Positions 9,601 to 20,786 of a DNA stretch of 64,000 bases are shown here, piece after piece. Each line of letters opens with the position of its first letter. The first letter of the stretch is position 1. Source of the stretch: Aptenodytes patagonicus. Lineage: Eukaryota; Chordata; Aves; Sphenisciformes; Spheniscidae. The notes beneath the pieces are model-generated. The model was not told where the DNA came from and made no database searches. It worked only from the letters and a program-made list of their open reading frames with translations. The stretch is from positions 54,836,151 to 54,900,150 of the forward strand of contig NC_134949.1 of assembly GCF_965638725.1 (NCBI RefSeq), read 5' to 3'. A program made the position numbers and the translations under genes.

Positions 9601-12600
9601 ACCTGGGGGCGTTGGTCGACAGCCGGCTGAATATGAGCAGCAGTGTGCCCAGGTGGCCAAGGCGGCCAATAGCATCCTGGCTTGGATCAGAAATAGCGTG
9701 GCCAGCTGGACTAGGGAAGCGATTGTCCCTTTGTACTTGGCACTGGTGAGGCCGCACCTCGACTACCGTGTTTGCTTTTTGGGCCCCTCACTGCAAGAAA
9801 GACATTGAGGTGCTGGAGCGCGTCCAAAGAAGAGCAAGGAAGCTGGTGAAGGGTCTAGAGAACAGGTCCTATGAGGAGCGGCTGAGGGAACTGGGGCTTG
9901 TTTAGTCTGGAGGAAAGGAGGCTGAGGGCACACCTTATCGCTCTCTACAACTACCTGAAAGGAGGTTGTAGCGAGGTGGGTGTCGGTCTCTTTTCCCAAG
10001 TAGCAAGTGATAGGACAATTGGAAACAGCCTCAGGTTGGGCCAGGGGAGGTTTGGGTTGGATATTAGGCAAGATTTCTTCACTGAAAGGGTTGTCAAGCA
10101 CTGGAACAGGCTGCCCAGGGAAGTGGTTGAGTCACCATCCCCGGAGGCTTTTAGAAGATGAGTATACGTGGCGCTTAGGGACACGGTTTAGGGCTGGACT
10201 CGGCAGTGTTAGGTGTACGGTTGCACTCGATGATCTTAAGGGTCTTTTCTGACCTAAACGATTCTATGATTCTACCTCAGAATCAAAAGGGGAGTCATCA
10301 TCTTCCTCTTGTTCTGCTCCTCCCACTGGCAAGACACCTATGAAGGAGGCAAGAAGCGCGATGCTGCTGTGAGTGCTTATTTCCCTCTGCTTTTCCCCAT
10401 CTGCTTCACTGCAGAGAAGCTTACAGAGGTAACCATTTAGTCCGTCAGGAAATTACCATTGCCGCGCGCCTCTGCAACGGACTGCACGCACGCTCCGTGT
10501 CTGTCTGCAGCTGGAAGCAGCACGCCGGCCGGCCCTTTCCTTGGACCTTCAGAATCCGTCTGCGTAATTTAAAAGACATGCGTGAGAACTGGCACAGACT
10601 CCTTCTCGACCCGTTTCCGCGCACAAAGCTCCCGCTTCAGCCAACACGCGTAACGTGGTAACAGGTGACGGGCAGAACGAAAAGGGCAAACGCAGGCAGC
10701 GTGTTAGGCATCTCTGTTGAGCAGGGCTTTCAAAAGGGGCCGAAGTACACCTGCCCAAGATAGAGAGGCCCTAGGCAGAAGCAGCTACGCATCTAGACTG
10801 TAGGCCCTGCGGGCGACCAGTTGACACTGACTGGATCCGGAGACGGGAGCTGTGTGGTGGAAAACCAGCAATCCCCACAGCGCCAGCCTTCTAGATATCA
10901 GAGGATTGTAACCGTTGGGAAGCTTTACCGCTTCAGTCCTGTACTAGAAATCCAGCTCCAAAGCCAGCTGCTAGGAGACCCGGGTCATTAGCTTGACCTC
11001 ACCTCCTCCCAGTCCTAACTGAAGAGCTTGCCTGCAGCAGCGGCCTGTCAAGGTCCCAGTTACGAGCGTGTGGCGGAAGCAGCAGCAGCAGCAGAGGGAA
11101 ACGAGCCCAGAAGCAAGCAAGCCCAGTGGGGCCCCACTGCCTCCTTCAGAGAAGGGGAAGAGTGGCTGGAAAGCTGCCCAGCGGAAAAGGACCTGGGGGC
11201 GTTGGTCGACAGCCGGCTGAATATGAGCAGCAGTGTGCCCAGGTGGCCAAGGCGGCCAATAGCATCCTGGCTTGGATCAGAAATAGCGTGGCCAGCTGGA
11301 CTAGGGAAGCGATTGTCCCTTTGTACTTGGCACTGGTGAGGCCGCACCTCGACTACCGTGTTTGCTTTTTGGGCCCCTCACTGCAAGAAAGACATTGAGG
11401 TGCTGGAGCGCGTCCAAAGAAGAGCAAGGAAGCTGGTGAAGGGTCTAGAGAACAGGTCCTATGAGGAGCGGCTGAGGGAACTGGGGCTTGTTTAGTCTGG
11501 AGGAAAGGAGGCTGAGGGCACACCTTATCGCTCTCTACAACTACCTGAAAGGAGGTTGTAGCGAGGTGGGTGTCGGTCTCTTTTCCCAAGTAGCAAGTGA
11601 TAGGACAATTGGAAACAGCCTCAGGTTGGGCCAGGGGAGGTTTGGGTTGGATATTAGGCAAGATTTCTTCACTGAAAGGGTTGTCAAGCACTGGAACAGG
11701 CTGCCCAGGGAAGTGGTTGAGTCACCATCCCCGGAGGCTTTTAGAAGATGAGTATACGTGGCGCTTAGGGACACGGTTTAGGGCTGGACTCGGCAGTGTT
11801 AGGTGTACGGTTGCACTCGATGATCTTAAGGGTCTTTTCTGACCTAAACGATTCTATGATTCTACCTCAGAATCAAAAGGGGAGTCATCATCTTCCTCTT
11901 GTTCTGCTCCTCCCACTGGCAAGACACCTATGAAGGAGGCAAGAAGCGCGATGCTGCTGTGAGTGCTTATTTCACTCTGCTTTTCCCCATCTGCTTCACT
12001 GCAGAGAAGCTTACAGAGGTAACCATTTAGTCCGTCAGGAAATTACCATTGCCGCGCGCCTCTGCAACGGACTGCACGCACGCTCCGTGTCTGTCTGCAG
12101 CTGGAAGCAGCACGCCGGCCGGCCCTTTCCTTGGACCTTCAGAATCCGTCTGCGTAATTTAAAAGACATGCGTGAGAACTGGCACAGACTCCTTCTCGAC
12201 CCGTTTCCGCGCACAAAGCTCCCGCTTCAGCCAACACGCGTAACGTGGTAACAGGTGACGGGCAGAACGGAAAGGGCAAACGCAGGCAGCGTGTTAGGCA
12301 TCTCTGTTGAGCAGGGCTTTCAAAAGGGGCCGAAGTACACCTGCCCAAGATAGAGAGGCCCTAGGCAGAAGCAGCTACGCATCTAGACTGTAGGCCCTGC
12401 GGGCGACCAGTTGACACTGACTGGATCCGGAGACGGGAGCTGTGTGGTGGAAAACCAGCAATCCCCACAGCGCCAGCCTTCTAGATATCAGAGGATTGTA
12501 ACCGTTGGGAAGCTTTACCGCTTCAGTCCTGTACTAGAAATCCAGCTCCAAAGCCAGCTGCTAGGAGACCCGGGTCATTAGCTTGACCTCACCTCCTCCC

Positions 12601-15600
12601 AGTCCTAACTGAAGAGCTTGCCTGCAGCAGCGGCCTGTCAAGGTCCCAGTTACGAGCGTGTGGCAGAAGCAGCAGCAGCAGCAGAGGGAAACGAGCCCAG
12701 AAGCAAGCGAGCCCAGTGGGGCCCCACTGCCTCCTTCAGAGAAGGGGAAGAGTGGCTGGAAAGCTGCCCAGCGGAAAAGGACCTGGGGGCGTTGGTCGAC
12801 AGCCGGCTGAATATGAGCAGCAGTGTGCCCAGGTGGCCAAGGCGGCCAATAGCATCCTGGCTTGGATCAGAAATAGCGTGGCCAGCTGGACTAGGGAAGC
12901 GATTGTCCCTTTGTACTTGGCACTGGTGAGGCCGCACCTCGACTACCGTGTTTGCTTTTTGGGCCCCTCACTGCAAGAAAGACATTGAGGTGCTGGAGCG
13001 CGTCCAAAGAAGAGCAAGGAAGCTGGTGAAGGGTCTAGAGAACAGGTCCTATGAGGAGCGGTTGAGGGAACTGGGGCTTGTTTAGTCTGGAGGAAAGGAG
13101 GCTGAGGGCACACCTTATCGCTCTCTACAACTACCTGAAAGGAGGTTGTAGCGAGGTGGGTGTCGGTCTCTTTTCCCAAGTAGCAAGTGATAGGACAATT
13201 GGAAACAGCCTCAGGTTGGGCCAGGGGAGGTTTGGGTTGGATATTAGGCAAGATTTCTTCACTGAAAGGGTTGTCAAGCACTGGAACAGGCTGCCCAGGG
13301 AAGTGGTTGAGTCACCATCCCCGGAGGCTTTTAGAAGATGAGTATACGTGGCGCTTAGGGACACGGTTTAGGGCTGGACTCGGCAGTGTTAGGTGTACGG
13401 TTGCACTCGATGATCTTAAGGGTCTTTTCTGACCTAAACGATTCTATGATTCTACCTCAGAATCAAAAGGGGAGTCATCATCTTCCTCTTGTTCTGCTCC
13501 TCCCACTGGCAAGACACCTATGAAGGAGGCAAGAAGCGCGATGCTGCTGTGAGTGCTTATTTCCCTCTGCTTTTCCCCATCTGCTTCACTGCAGAGAAGC
13601 TTACAGAGGTAACCATTTAGTCCGTCAGGAAATTACCATTGCCGCGCGCCTCTGCAACGGACTGCACGCACGCTCCGTGTCTGTCTGCAGCTGGAAGCAG
13701 CACGCCGGCCGGCCCTTTCCTTGGACCTTCAGAATCCGTCTGCGTAATTTAAAAGACATGCGTGAGAACTGGCACAGACTCCTTCTCAACCCGTTTCCGC
13801 GCACAAAGCTCCCGCTTCAGCCAACACGCGTAACGTGGTAACAGGTGACGGGCAGAACGAAAAGGGCAAACGCAGGCAGCGTGTTAGGCATCTCTGTTGA
13901 GCAGGGCTTTCAAAAGGGGCCGAAGTACACCTGCCCAAGATAGAGAGGCCCTAGGCAGAAGCAGCTACGCATCTAGACTGTAGGCCCTGCGGGCGACCAG
14001 TTGACACTGACTGGATCCGGAGACGGGAGCTGTGTGGTGGAAAACCAGCAATCCCCACAGCGCCAGCCTTCTAGATATCAGAGGACTGTAACCGTTGGGA
14101 AGCTTTACCGCTTCAGTCCTGTACTAGAAATCCAGCTCCAAAGCCAGCTGCTAGGAGACCCGGGTCATTAGCTTGACCTCACCTCCTCCCAGTCCTAACT
14201 GAAGAGCTTGCCTGCAGCAGCGGCCTGTCAAGGTCCCAGTTACGAGCGTGTGGCGGAAGCAGCAGCAGCAGCAGAGGGAAACGAGCCCAGAAGCAAGCGA
14301 GCCCAGTGGGGCCCCACTGCCTCCTTCAGAGAAGGGGAAGAGTGGCTGGAAAGCTGCCCAGCGGAAAAGGACCTGGGGGCGTTGGTCGACAGCCGGCTGA
14401 ATATGAGCAGCAGTGTGCCCAGGTGGCCAAGGCGGCCAATAGCATCCTGGCTTGGATCAGAAATAGCGTGGCCAGCTGGACTAGGGAAGCGATTGTCCCT
14501 TTGTACTTGGCACTGGTGAGGCCGCACCTCGACTACCGTGTTTGCTTTTTGGGCCCCTCACTGCAAGAAAGACATTGAGGTGCTGGAGCGCGTCCAAAGA
14601 AGAGCAAGGAAGCTGGTGAAGGGTCTAGAGAACAGGTCCTATGAGGAGCGGCTGAGGGAACTGGGGCTTGTTTAGTCTGGAGGAAAGGAGGCTGAGGGCA
14701 CACCTTATCGCTCTCTACAACTACCTGAAAGGAGGTTGTAGCGAGGTGGGTGTCGGTCTCTTTTCCCAAGTAGCAAGTGATAGGACAATTGGAAACAGCC
14801 TCAGGTTGGGCCAGGGGAGGTTTGGGTTGGATATTAGGCAAGATTTCTTCACTGAAAGGGTTGTCAAGCACTGGAACAGGCTGCCCAGGGAAGTGGTTGA
14901 GTCACCATCCCCGGAGGCTTTTAGAAGATGAGTATACGTGGCGCTTAGGGACACGGTTTAGGGCTGGACTCGGCAGTGTTAGGTGTACGGTTGCACTCGA
15001 TGATCTTAAGGGTCTTTTCTGACCTAAACGATTCTATGATTCTACCTCAGAATCAAAAGGGGAGTCATCATCTTCCTCTTGTTCTGCTCCTGCTGCTGGC
15101 AGGACACCTACGAAGGAGGCAAGAAGCGCGATGCTGCTGTGAGTGCTTATTTCCCTCTGCTTCTCCCCAGCCCTCAAGCCCTGCGTCCCGTCGACGGGTT
15201 ATCGTTCTCCTACAGGCCCTAGTGATTTGTCCTCGTCACCTCCTCCACGGTGGCGGATCGTACCTGCTCCGGTCATTGCAGGTGCGCCCAAGGGAACGTC
15301 AGCAGTTGTCCCAGAGCAAGAGCTGTCAAGTACTGCTGGGCCTTCTGTGCTTCCTGCAGAACATTCACCCGTCCTTTCACAGTTCACAAATTCCTCCCAT
15401 TGGTTATAAATACTATATAGAGAAAGGAAGGAAATGCATTCAGTAAAAATACCTCCACACTTGCATACACTCTCTACTGGAAGAGCAACAGCCATTCATG
15501 AGCCATCCTCCCCATATTCATAGCCAGCTGGTAAAGGGTAACACACACACACACACACACACACAGAGACAGAGCTTACTGCACTGCTAGAGTAGTGGAG

Positions 15601-18600
15601 ACTGAAATACTCACTACAGGCATGTTCACGCTACAGGTGCCTATTCTTGTCTATGGAGTAACTCAGCCCTGCTGGCTACAGTCTCATCTGAAAACCCCCG
15701 CTCCGTTTTGAGGGCCAGTGAGATTAACAAGACCCCTGGCAGACTGACATCTAACTACAAGGCTTCTACCTCAGCGGGATGCTATACTAATGCTGTAGCA
15801 ACTCTTCACATCAAGCCGGGGTAACGTCTCCTCAAGCCCAGTCCTGACTTTGAAGGGCTTCAGAAATTCCCATGGTTAGTCTGAGGACCTGGGAGTTTAG
15901 AGAGCTCCTAAGTGGGATATCGAGAGGCCAAGAAAGATTGCGGTTGCATTCCAAGCACACCAGGGGTTAAGTACATTGCATAGTGTTATCTTCTAACAAC
16001 CCTGGCAGAGGGTCAGCTGGGGCTCCGGAGAGAGACCACTTTCAGGTTTGCTTCATAAGCAGAACTAAAAACCAAACAAAAAGCCCCAAACAAACAAGAA
16101 AAGAAAATATTAAAAACGCGCTCCAGACCAAGGCTGCGCTGCAAAATGGTGCATTAGCGCAACATTGATACTGTGCCAGCAGCCGGGAGGGAAGGAATGA
16201 ACGTGTTGTTTTGGTAGAGCAATCCTCAAACGTGCTTTATTCCTAAAGGGGTTTTTACTCCACAGTTTACCCAGGCACCCTTCTCTCCTGCTTCCCATTG
16301 GTACAGGCTGACAGGGGGGGCAGGGGGAGAAGAAATGAAGTCGAGATGCAGTGACAAGAGGTCACGGGCAGTTGTTTATGGCTAGACAAGGCATGCTCGT
16401 AGGCATAATGCAGTTCATTCACCCATCACTAGGCTACTATTTCCTTCAGCCTAGCTGTTAAGCACACATAGCCACCTTAGCGAAGGAACGGCCAGGGGTG
16501 CAAAGCTACCCACGAGAGGAGGAAAACCGCTGAAGAGTTTAACTCGGGGGATATCAGTTAGATCCCCTCTGCAACAAAAGGCAGGTAGTTGCTAGTCAGT
16601 TGAGTTGAGTGGAGCTTGGCAGCACACAGGTGGATTCTCGGAGAGAACCGTGGGGGGAAGTTTCCCTCAACTTCCAAATCCACTCTCGACACAGAAGGAG
16701 ATGCATCAGAAGACGTCACTGGGCCCAGCTTCAGCAAAGGACTCAACGCCTCATTAAACCCCGGTGATGTTACCAAAAAGGGCCGTACTCAGCACGGACG
16801 TTCTGAGAACGCAGCTGCTCTAACGAGGACGTAAAACACTTACTCAGCATATCCAGACAGTCTGGCATAAGAGAGAGCTGTCCTGCCAAACTCGTCTTCA
16901 TGAGAAAGTTCAGCACCATGCCGAAGAAGAAGTCGTATTACATTCACATCCCCAGCAGCAACAGCAACCATAAGAGTGGTCCTAAAGCATCCAAGAGATG
17001 ATAGGAAATACATCAGCTTCTGTGGACATTGCATTGCCATTACTTCAGTCCCTCTTTGCTCCCCAAACAATTCATTTCCCCTCTCCTACAGGCAGAGTGA
17101 AAGCACAGCCAAACACGTGGAAGCGTCGGAGAATTGAGGCTGGCAGGACCTCAGGAGGTCTCCAGGCCAACCACCTGCCCAGAGCAGACTCGGGGGGTGG
17201 GGGCGCACGCGTGTGTGCACACGCACGCGTGTGTGTGGCACCACAGCCAACGCTTTCTTGCAGTCCTCAGTGCAGAAATCGTCCCCTGAGGTAAGAGAGC
17301 AGCCGAGTGGGGGTGTGCTGTCACAAGTCACGCGGTAGGAGCTCCTTCCGAGCAGCTCCTGGTTCTTTTTCAAAGCTCGTTCCTATGGCTGCCATCAATC
17401 CAACTTGAACAATGCTAAGGAGTCCCACGCGCACTTTTGAGAAACCCTTCACCTTTTATGCCTATCTCGAGCATGCACGTCAGCTCCTTTTTGAAGAAGG
17501 AACTCGACCATCTCTTCACAGTGCTCGGTGATCGCAACAGCAAGCGGAGTGTATCCCATCTGAAAGGAGAAATCACCTCCCTTACAATAACACAGAAAAG
17601 TCAAGCAAGTTGTGGGAAGAGGAGCCTTACCCAAAGTCCACGCTTACCTTATTCTGAGCATCAATATGGGCATTGTGCTCAAGTAACAGCTCCACTAGAG
17701 ATTTGCTAGGAATGGCGGCAGCCAGGTGAAGGGCAGTGTTGCCGCCAGCACCTCTGAGGTCAGGGTTGGCACCGTGTTCCAGCAGAATAGCCACACAGTC
17801 TTTGTGCTGGTGCTCTACTGCCTGGAAAGAAGACACAAAGGAGGAATAACTTCCAACATCTACGTTTCTCTCTGTCAGAACTCCCGCGTCTTCCCAACAC
17901 TGGCAAGTACGAGCGTCTTCAAAGATTAGGCAACATATGCCCCTTCCCCGCTGACTACAAGGTACCTGTTTCTACGCAGGCCTATGTGAAGAATCATGCA
18001 AGGTGTGTATCGCTCAGTGCATAATCGATAAGCCCAAGGTACAACAGCATAACGTATTCCATGTACCTTCATCAGCGGCGATTTCTTAGAATTGTCACGA
18101 GGGTTTAGCTGGCACTTCTTTCCTGCTAGAAATCGAACGACATCTGCATGGCCGTTCGCACAAGCAAGATGCAGAGGCGTCCTAGAAATTAAATATATTC
18201 AGTTAACACAGACAGACAGCTGAAGACATCGTTTCAGGCTGTGGTACGCGCCACATAGGGCCACAAGCCTCAACTGGCAAAAAACAAGCCGAAAGCAAGC
18301 GTCCTCGTTCCAGAGCCGGTGGCGGGAGCTGCACACCCAAAGCCTGGGGCTGGCTAGGAAAAATCCCCAACGCATCCGCTGAGTCAGGAGGCATTTCCTC
18401 GGCTGTGTCAATGAACCTGCACAGACAGACTCCTGTGCCCAGGCACTGGTCCCTGCCTCCAGCAGGACTGCCCAGCCACCCAGCACAGCAAAGGAGACCG
18501 CGTCTTGGCAGCCTGGAGTCTATGGAGGCTACGTAAGTCTACAGAGACTGCGGAGTCTGCGTAAGCCCCTGGGTTTTCCCCCGATCAGTCCCGTGCCAGA

Positions 18601-19195
18601 CATGTCGCAGAGACATAGGGGATGGGATTTCTAACAGCAACGGGAAGGCTGTGCCGTGTCTGTCCGCAAATCCATGCCCTGCTCAAGCAAGCCGCTCGGT
18701 CTGGCAAGGGGAAAGGAGCCGTCTCTGCTTGGACGAAGGCCTGCTGAGCTCCACAGAAGATTCACTACAGGGACCAGGCTGGCAGGGCAGAGCAGGGCAG
18801 GGCAGAGCGGAGCGGAGCGGAGCGGAGCATCCGCCGCCTCCTGTCTCAGCTTGGGTCAGGCCTCCGCTAAGGCCAGCGCTGTGGAGCCGGCCCTGCTCCT
18901 AGGGCGCTTGCGACCGTGCCGGGCTTTGCCGGCTCTTCCAGCCAGGGTGGGTGGAGGCTTTGCTACGGGCACTGCCCGCCCCTTACTGCTTCTGCGCGTT
19001 CCGCCCGTTGACGCGGAATCTCTTCCGCCACCAGCGCCGCTGCAGCCGGGCCAGGTCACCGCTGGCGGCCGCGCTGTGCAGCCCGCCCCAGCCCTCCTCC
19101 CGGAGCTCGGAGGCCCCGGCGGCGCCGGGCGCGGGAGCGCTGCCGGACGGCGGCCGCTCCCGCACCCTCCCGAGGAGTCCGATGAGCCTCTGCAT
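3609..19195 (-). CDS. ANKRD26-like ankyrin repeat and coiled-coil protein, copy 1 (multi-exon)
   Basis: Exons read 5' to 3' on the minus strand: 18987-19195, 18067-18181, 17648-17821, 17453-17559 and 16844-16981 (ankyrin repeats: [73 protein letters not shown]). Next come 15264-15353, one exon of the 62/80-nt series (15046-15107, 13456-13517, 11866-11927, 10276-10337 or 8668-8747), 8472-8549, 7270-7422 ([16 protein letters not shown], a family coiled-coil signature), 6290-6459, 5996-6089, 5202-5276, 4689-4801, 4129-4270 and 3609-3650 with stop TAA. Splice phases agree at every junction except 16844 to 15353. A 29-nt exon at 16259-16287 would bridge that one, tentatively. The product is about 600 residues, far shorter than mammalian ANKRD26 (about 1700), mainly because the coiled coil is short. 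The family acts at centrioles and in signalling scaffolds; the role here is unknown. A GC donor follows 4689. It could be an expressed paralogue or a decaying one. Confidence 0.8.
7518..8090 (+). mobile_element. Second CR1 LINE 3' fragment, copy 1 intron
   Basis: Plus-strand open frame with the CR1 reverse-transcriptase C-terminal motifs ([54 protein letters not shown]). It differs clearly from the block-type CR1, so it is an independent insertion. It ends near CATGCTTCTATGACTC. It lies in the intron between coiled-coil exons 8472-8549 and 7270-7422. Confidence 0.88.
9530..10273 (+). mobile_element. CR1 LINE 3' fragment, copy 1 block 1
   Basis: Plus-strand translation in pieces gives the C-terminal end of the CR1 reverse transcriptase ORF ([39 protein letters not shown]-type, [21 protein letters not shown]), broken by frameshifts. 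It ends in the CR1 tail GATTCTATGATTCT at 10273, directly against the exon donor. It is 5'-truncated and antisense to the host gene. The start is approximate. Confidence 0.85.
11120..11863 (+). mobile_element. CR1 LINE 3' fragment, copy 1 block 2
   Basis: Same insertion as 9530-10273, copied with the 1590-bp block; the tail abuts the exon at 11866. Confidence 0.85.
12710..13453 (+). mobile_element. CR1 LINE 3' fragment, copy 1 block 3
   Basis: Block-3 version of the insertion; the tail abuts the exon at 13456. Confidence 0.85.
14300..15043 (+). mobile_element. CR1 LINE 3' fragment, copy 1 block 4
   Basis: Block-4 version; the tail abuts the exon at 15046. Confidence 0.85.
15541..15564. repeat. 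(AC)12 microsatellite, copy 1
   Basis: Intronic dinucleotide run. Its length differs between units: 12 here, 10 at 34242-34261, 13 at 48166-48191. Confidence 0.95.
17204..17237. repeat. 34-nt perfect alternating pyrimidine-purine tract, copy 1
   Basis: Uninterrupted CG/CA/TG alternation containing two ACGCGT cores, in the intron between ankyrin exons 17453-17559 and 16844-16981. Such tracts can adopt Z-DNA. Copies at 35901-35934 and 49831-49864. Confidence 0.8.
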
Positions 19196-19971
19196 GCTGC
19201 GGCGGGGACAAGGGCACGGCCCGCCCCGGGGCTAGCAGCCGCAGGAGGCGCCCGGCGGGCTCTGCCGAGCCGCGGGCGGGGAGAGGGCGAGAAGAGCCGA
19301 GAGCCGAGCCCCGAGCGGCGGCCGCGGCTCGCAGCCCCCGACGCTCCCAGCCAGAGACGCGCTGCCGGTCCCGCCGCGGCGGCGACAGCACTGAGCGGCG
19401 GCGCCTGCAGGGGGCGGCCTAACTCTCGGGGCGTCACAGGGGGCGCGACGGGGGGGCGTCACAGGGGGCGGGGTGACGCCGGCCCGTCGCGAGCGGGCTC
19501 TGCCTCCGCCGTCGGGGCGCCCCCGGGGCGGGGGCCGGCTGGCCGGAAAATGCCTCTGAAGATGTGCCGTTTGCACAGCTGCTGTTCAAGAGCCCTATTT
19601 GCTCCCGTGTTAGAATGTTGACGGATGCGTCCCTCTGTGCGTCGGGCGAGGTTCTGGAGTAAAATACGGCAGCGGTGGCCACGGACGGGGCTGCTGACAA
19701 ACCGTCGAACGCGCACCAAAGCTTCGCCCTGTCCCGCCTCTCCCCCGGGGCGGGGGCCGGGTGGCCGGCGGCTGCGGCAGTGGCCGAAGCGGCCCTCGCC
19801 TCACCCGCTCCGCGTTTCCCCTCAGCGCGTGGCCGCGGAGCCTGGGGATGCGGGTCCCCAAAAGCAGAGCCGGAGGCGGCCAGCACCTGGCTCGGGCGGG
19901 CGCGGACCTCGGGCGGTCTCTCGCCTGGCTCTCGCTGTCACTCGCAGTGACACCCCCTCGGGGCTAGTGTG
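18831..19971 (-). promoter_or_regulatory. CpG-island promoter of ankyrin gene copy 1
   Basis: Same CpG island as at 130-1270, surrounding the exon 1 ATG at 19195. The paired CGTCA-containing repeats are at 19430-19445 and 19455-19470. There is no obvious TATA box, as is usual for a CpG-island promoter. Confidence 0.6.
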
Positions 19972-20432
19972 AACGTACATCGTGCTGGCATGAGGCGCGC
20001 GTTCGCGTGGCCAGGTTTCCTCCAGCGTGCTCTTCTGCAAGGCTGCTCAGCTCCTGCGACCCAGCGGAAGATGTGCACCAGCTCCTCTGTACACGGTGCC
20101 AGGCACGTGAAGCACGTGACCCCTGCCCAGAAACCGAGGGGGCAGAAGAGGGCCAGAAGGACACGAAGGAAAGAGCTGGGGAGCTGCAGCCCTGCTCCAT
20201 GGGCTAAACTGCTGGCAGGCCACCCTGGGGACCACACCTGATCCTGCTGGTTGTCTCCTTTTTGCCGGCGCGTTAGGGTAGAAACCCAAAGTCATTTGCT
20301 TCATATCGGCCACAGGTGAAAGCACCTTGCTTATGCTGACACCAACACCCGAATTAGCCCCACTGGGAAATTTCAAGTCAGGACGGTAAAAGCTCTGCAG
20401 AGGAAACCACAGGCATTCCTCTTCACTGTTTC

Positions 20433-20786
20433 AGGGAAGGCTCTGACTCGCTTCCTGAGGCAGAGGCTTGCAGGTCTTTCTCAAGGGCTTCAATGGTCTT
20501 GGCTTGTTGCTGGGCTGTGGCTTCCAGCCTGGCCCTTCCCACTTGGAGCCTGAAAAAGAAGTACAGGCCTTACCGCAGAAGTCCACAAGAGCACAAATCC
20601 CAAAAGAAGAGTGTGAAAGAACCCCATCTAAAACAAGAGCACCTTTGGAAATCGTGTATTACTGTCTTGCTGGGATGCAAGAAGACAGTCCTGTTGTTTT
20701 CACACAATCGCAGAAAGCGGAGCCTTGCTCCACTGTGTTACTTCCTTACCGTTGCACGCGTTCTTCCAGCTCTGGGATAGCCGCAG
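20433..20786 (-). pseudogene. Duplicated coiled-coil exon fragment with dead donor (unit 2)
   Basis: Same fragment as 1732-2085, derived from 24674-25027 in its own unit. Donor lost as GAAGCG. Confidence 0.75.

Larger units (their letters stand above)
8721..15080. repeat. Nested 1590-bp tandem repeat, four blocks, copy 1
   Basis: Blocks 8721-10310, 10311-11900, 11901-13490 and 13491-15080. Each block holds intron sequence, a CR1 fragment and, at its high-coordinate end, a 62-nt exon; the block borders fall inside the exon. Blocks differ only by scattered substitutions. The match to the block fades after about 15160. Confidence 0.93.
8668..15107 (-). other. Series of five interchangeable phase 1-0 exons, copy 1
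   Basis: Transcription order: 15046-15107, 13456-13517, 11866-11927, 10276-10337 (62 nt each, donor GAG|GTAGAA) and 8668-8747 (80 nt, donor GAG|GTAATG). All share the acceptor CCTCCTTC[A/G]TAG|GTGTC. The 62-nt exons encode [18 protein letters not shown]. The 80-nt exon encodes [20 protein letters not shown] plus VLSLPE. The upstream exon (15264-15353) ends in phase 1 and the downstream exon (8472-8549) begins in phase 0. Every member is 2 mod 3 in length, so using two in series leads to a stop in the next exon. The acidic serine-rich linker lies between the ankyrin and coiled-coil parts. Confidence 0.7.
1483..20183. repeat. Tandem segmental duplication, unit 1 (18701 bp)
   Basis: The unit boundary is set by the right end of the array. 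Sequence shared by all units stops at 52810 (after AGCTGGGGAG), and the equivalent bases are 1482, 20183 and 38880. At those positions the repeat instead continues with CTGCAGCCCTGCTCC, which is the 3' end of the next unit. Units 1 and 2 differ by scattered single bases and by two AC dinucleotides (net 4 bp). The unit contains one whole ankyrin/coiled-coil gene with promoter and 3' end. Confidence 0.93.

Noticed and set aside
9438-10252. Repeated small open frames as a tandem gene family
   Set aside because: They are frameshifted pieces of one CR1 fragment copied with each 1590-bp block.
8721-15080. Regularly spaced repeats as a CRISPR-like array
   Set aside because: The period is 1590 bp with near-identical content throughout. 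There are no short repeats with unique spacers, and the host is a vertebrate.
18656-19621. 321-codon plus-strand open frame (also 150-920, 37353-38318, 51283-52248)
   Set aside because: It runs through the CpG island antisense to ankyrin exon 1. The composition is GC-driven Ala/Pro/Arg/Gly with no domain. Long open frames are expected by chance in such GC-rich DNA.
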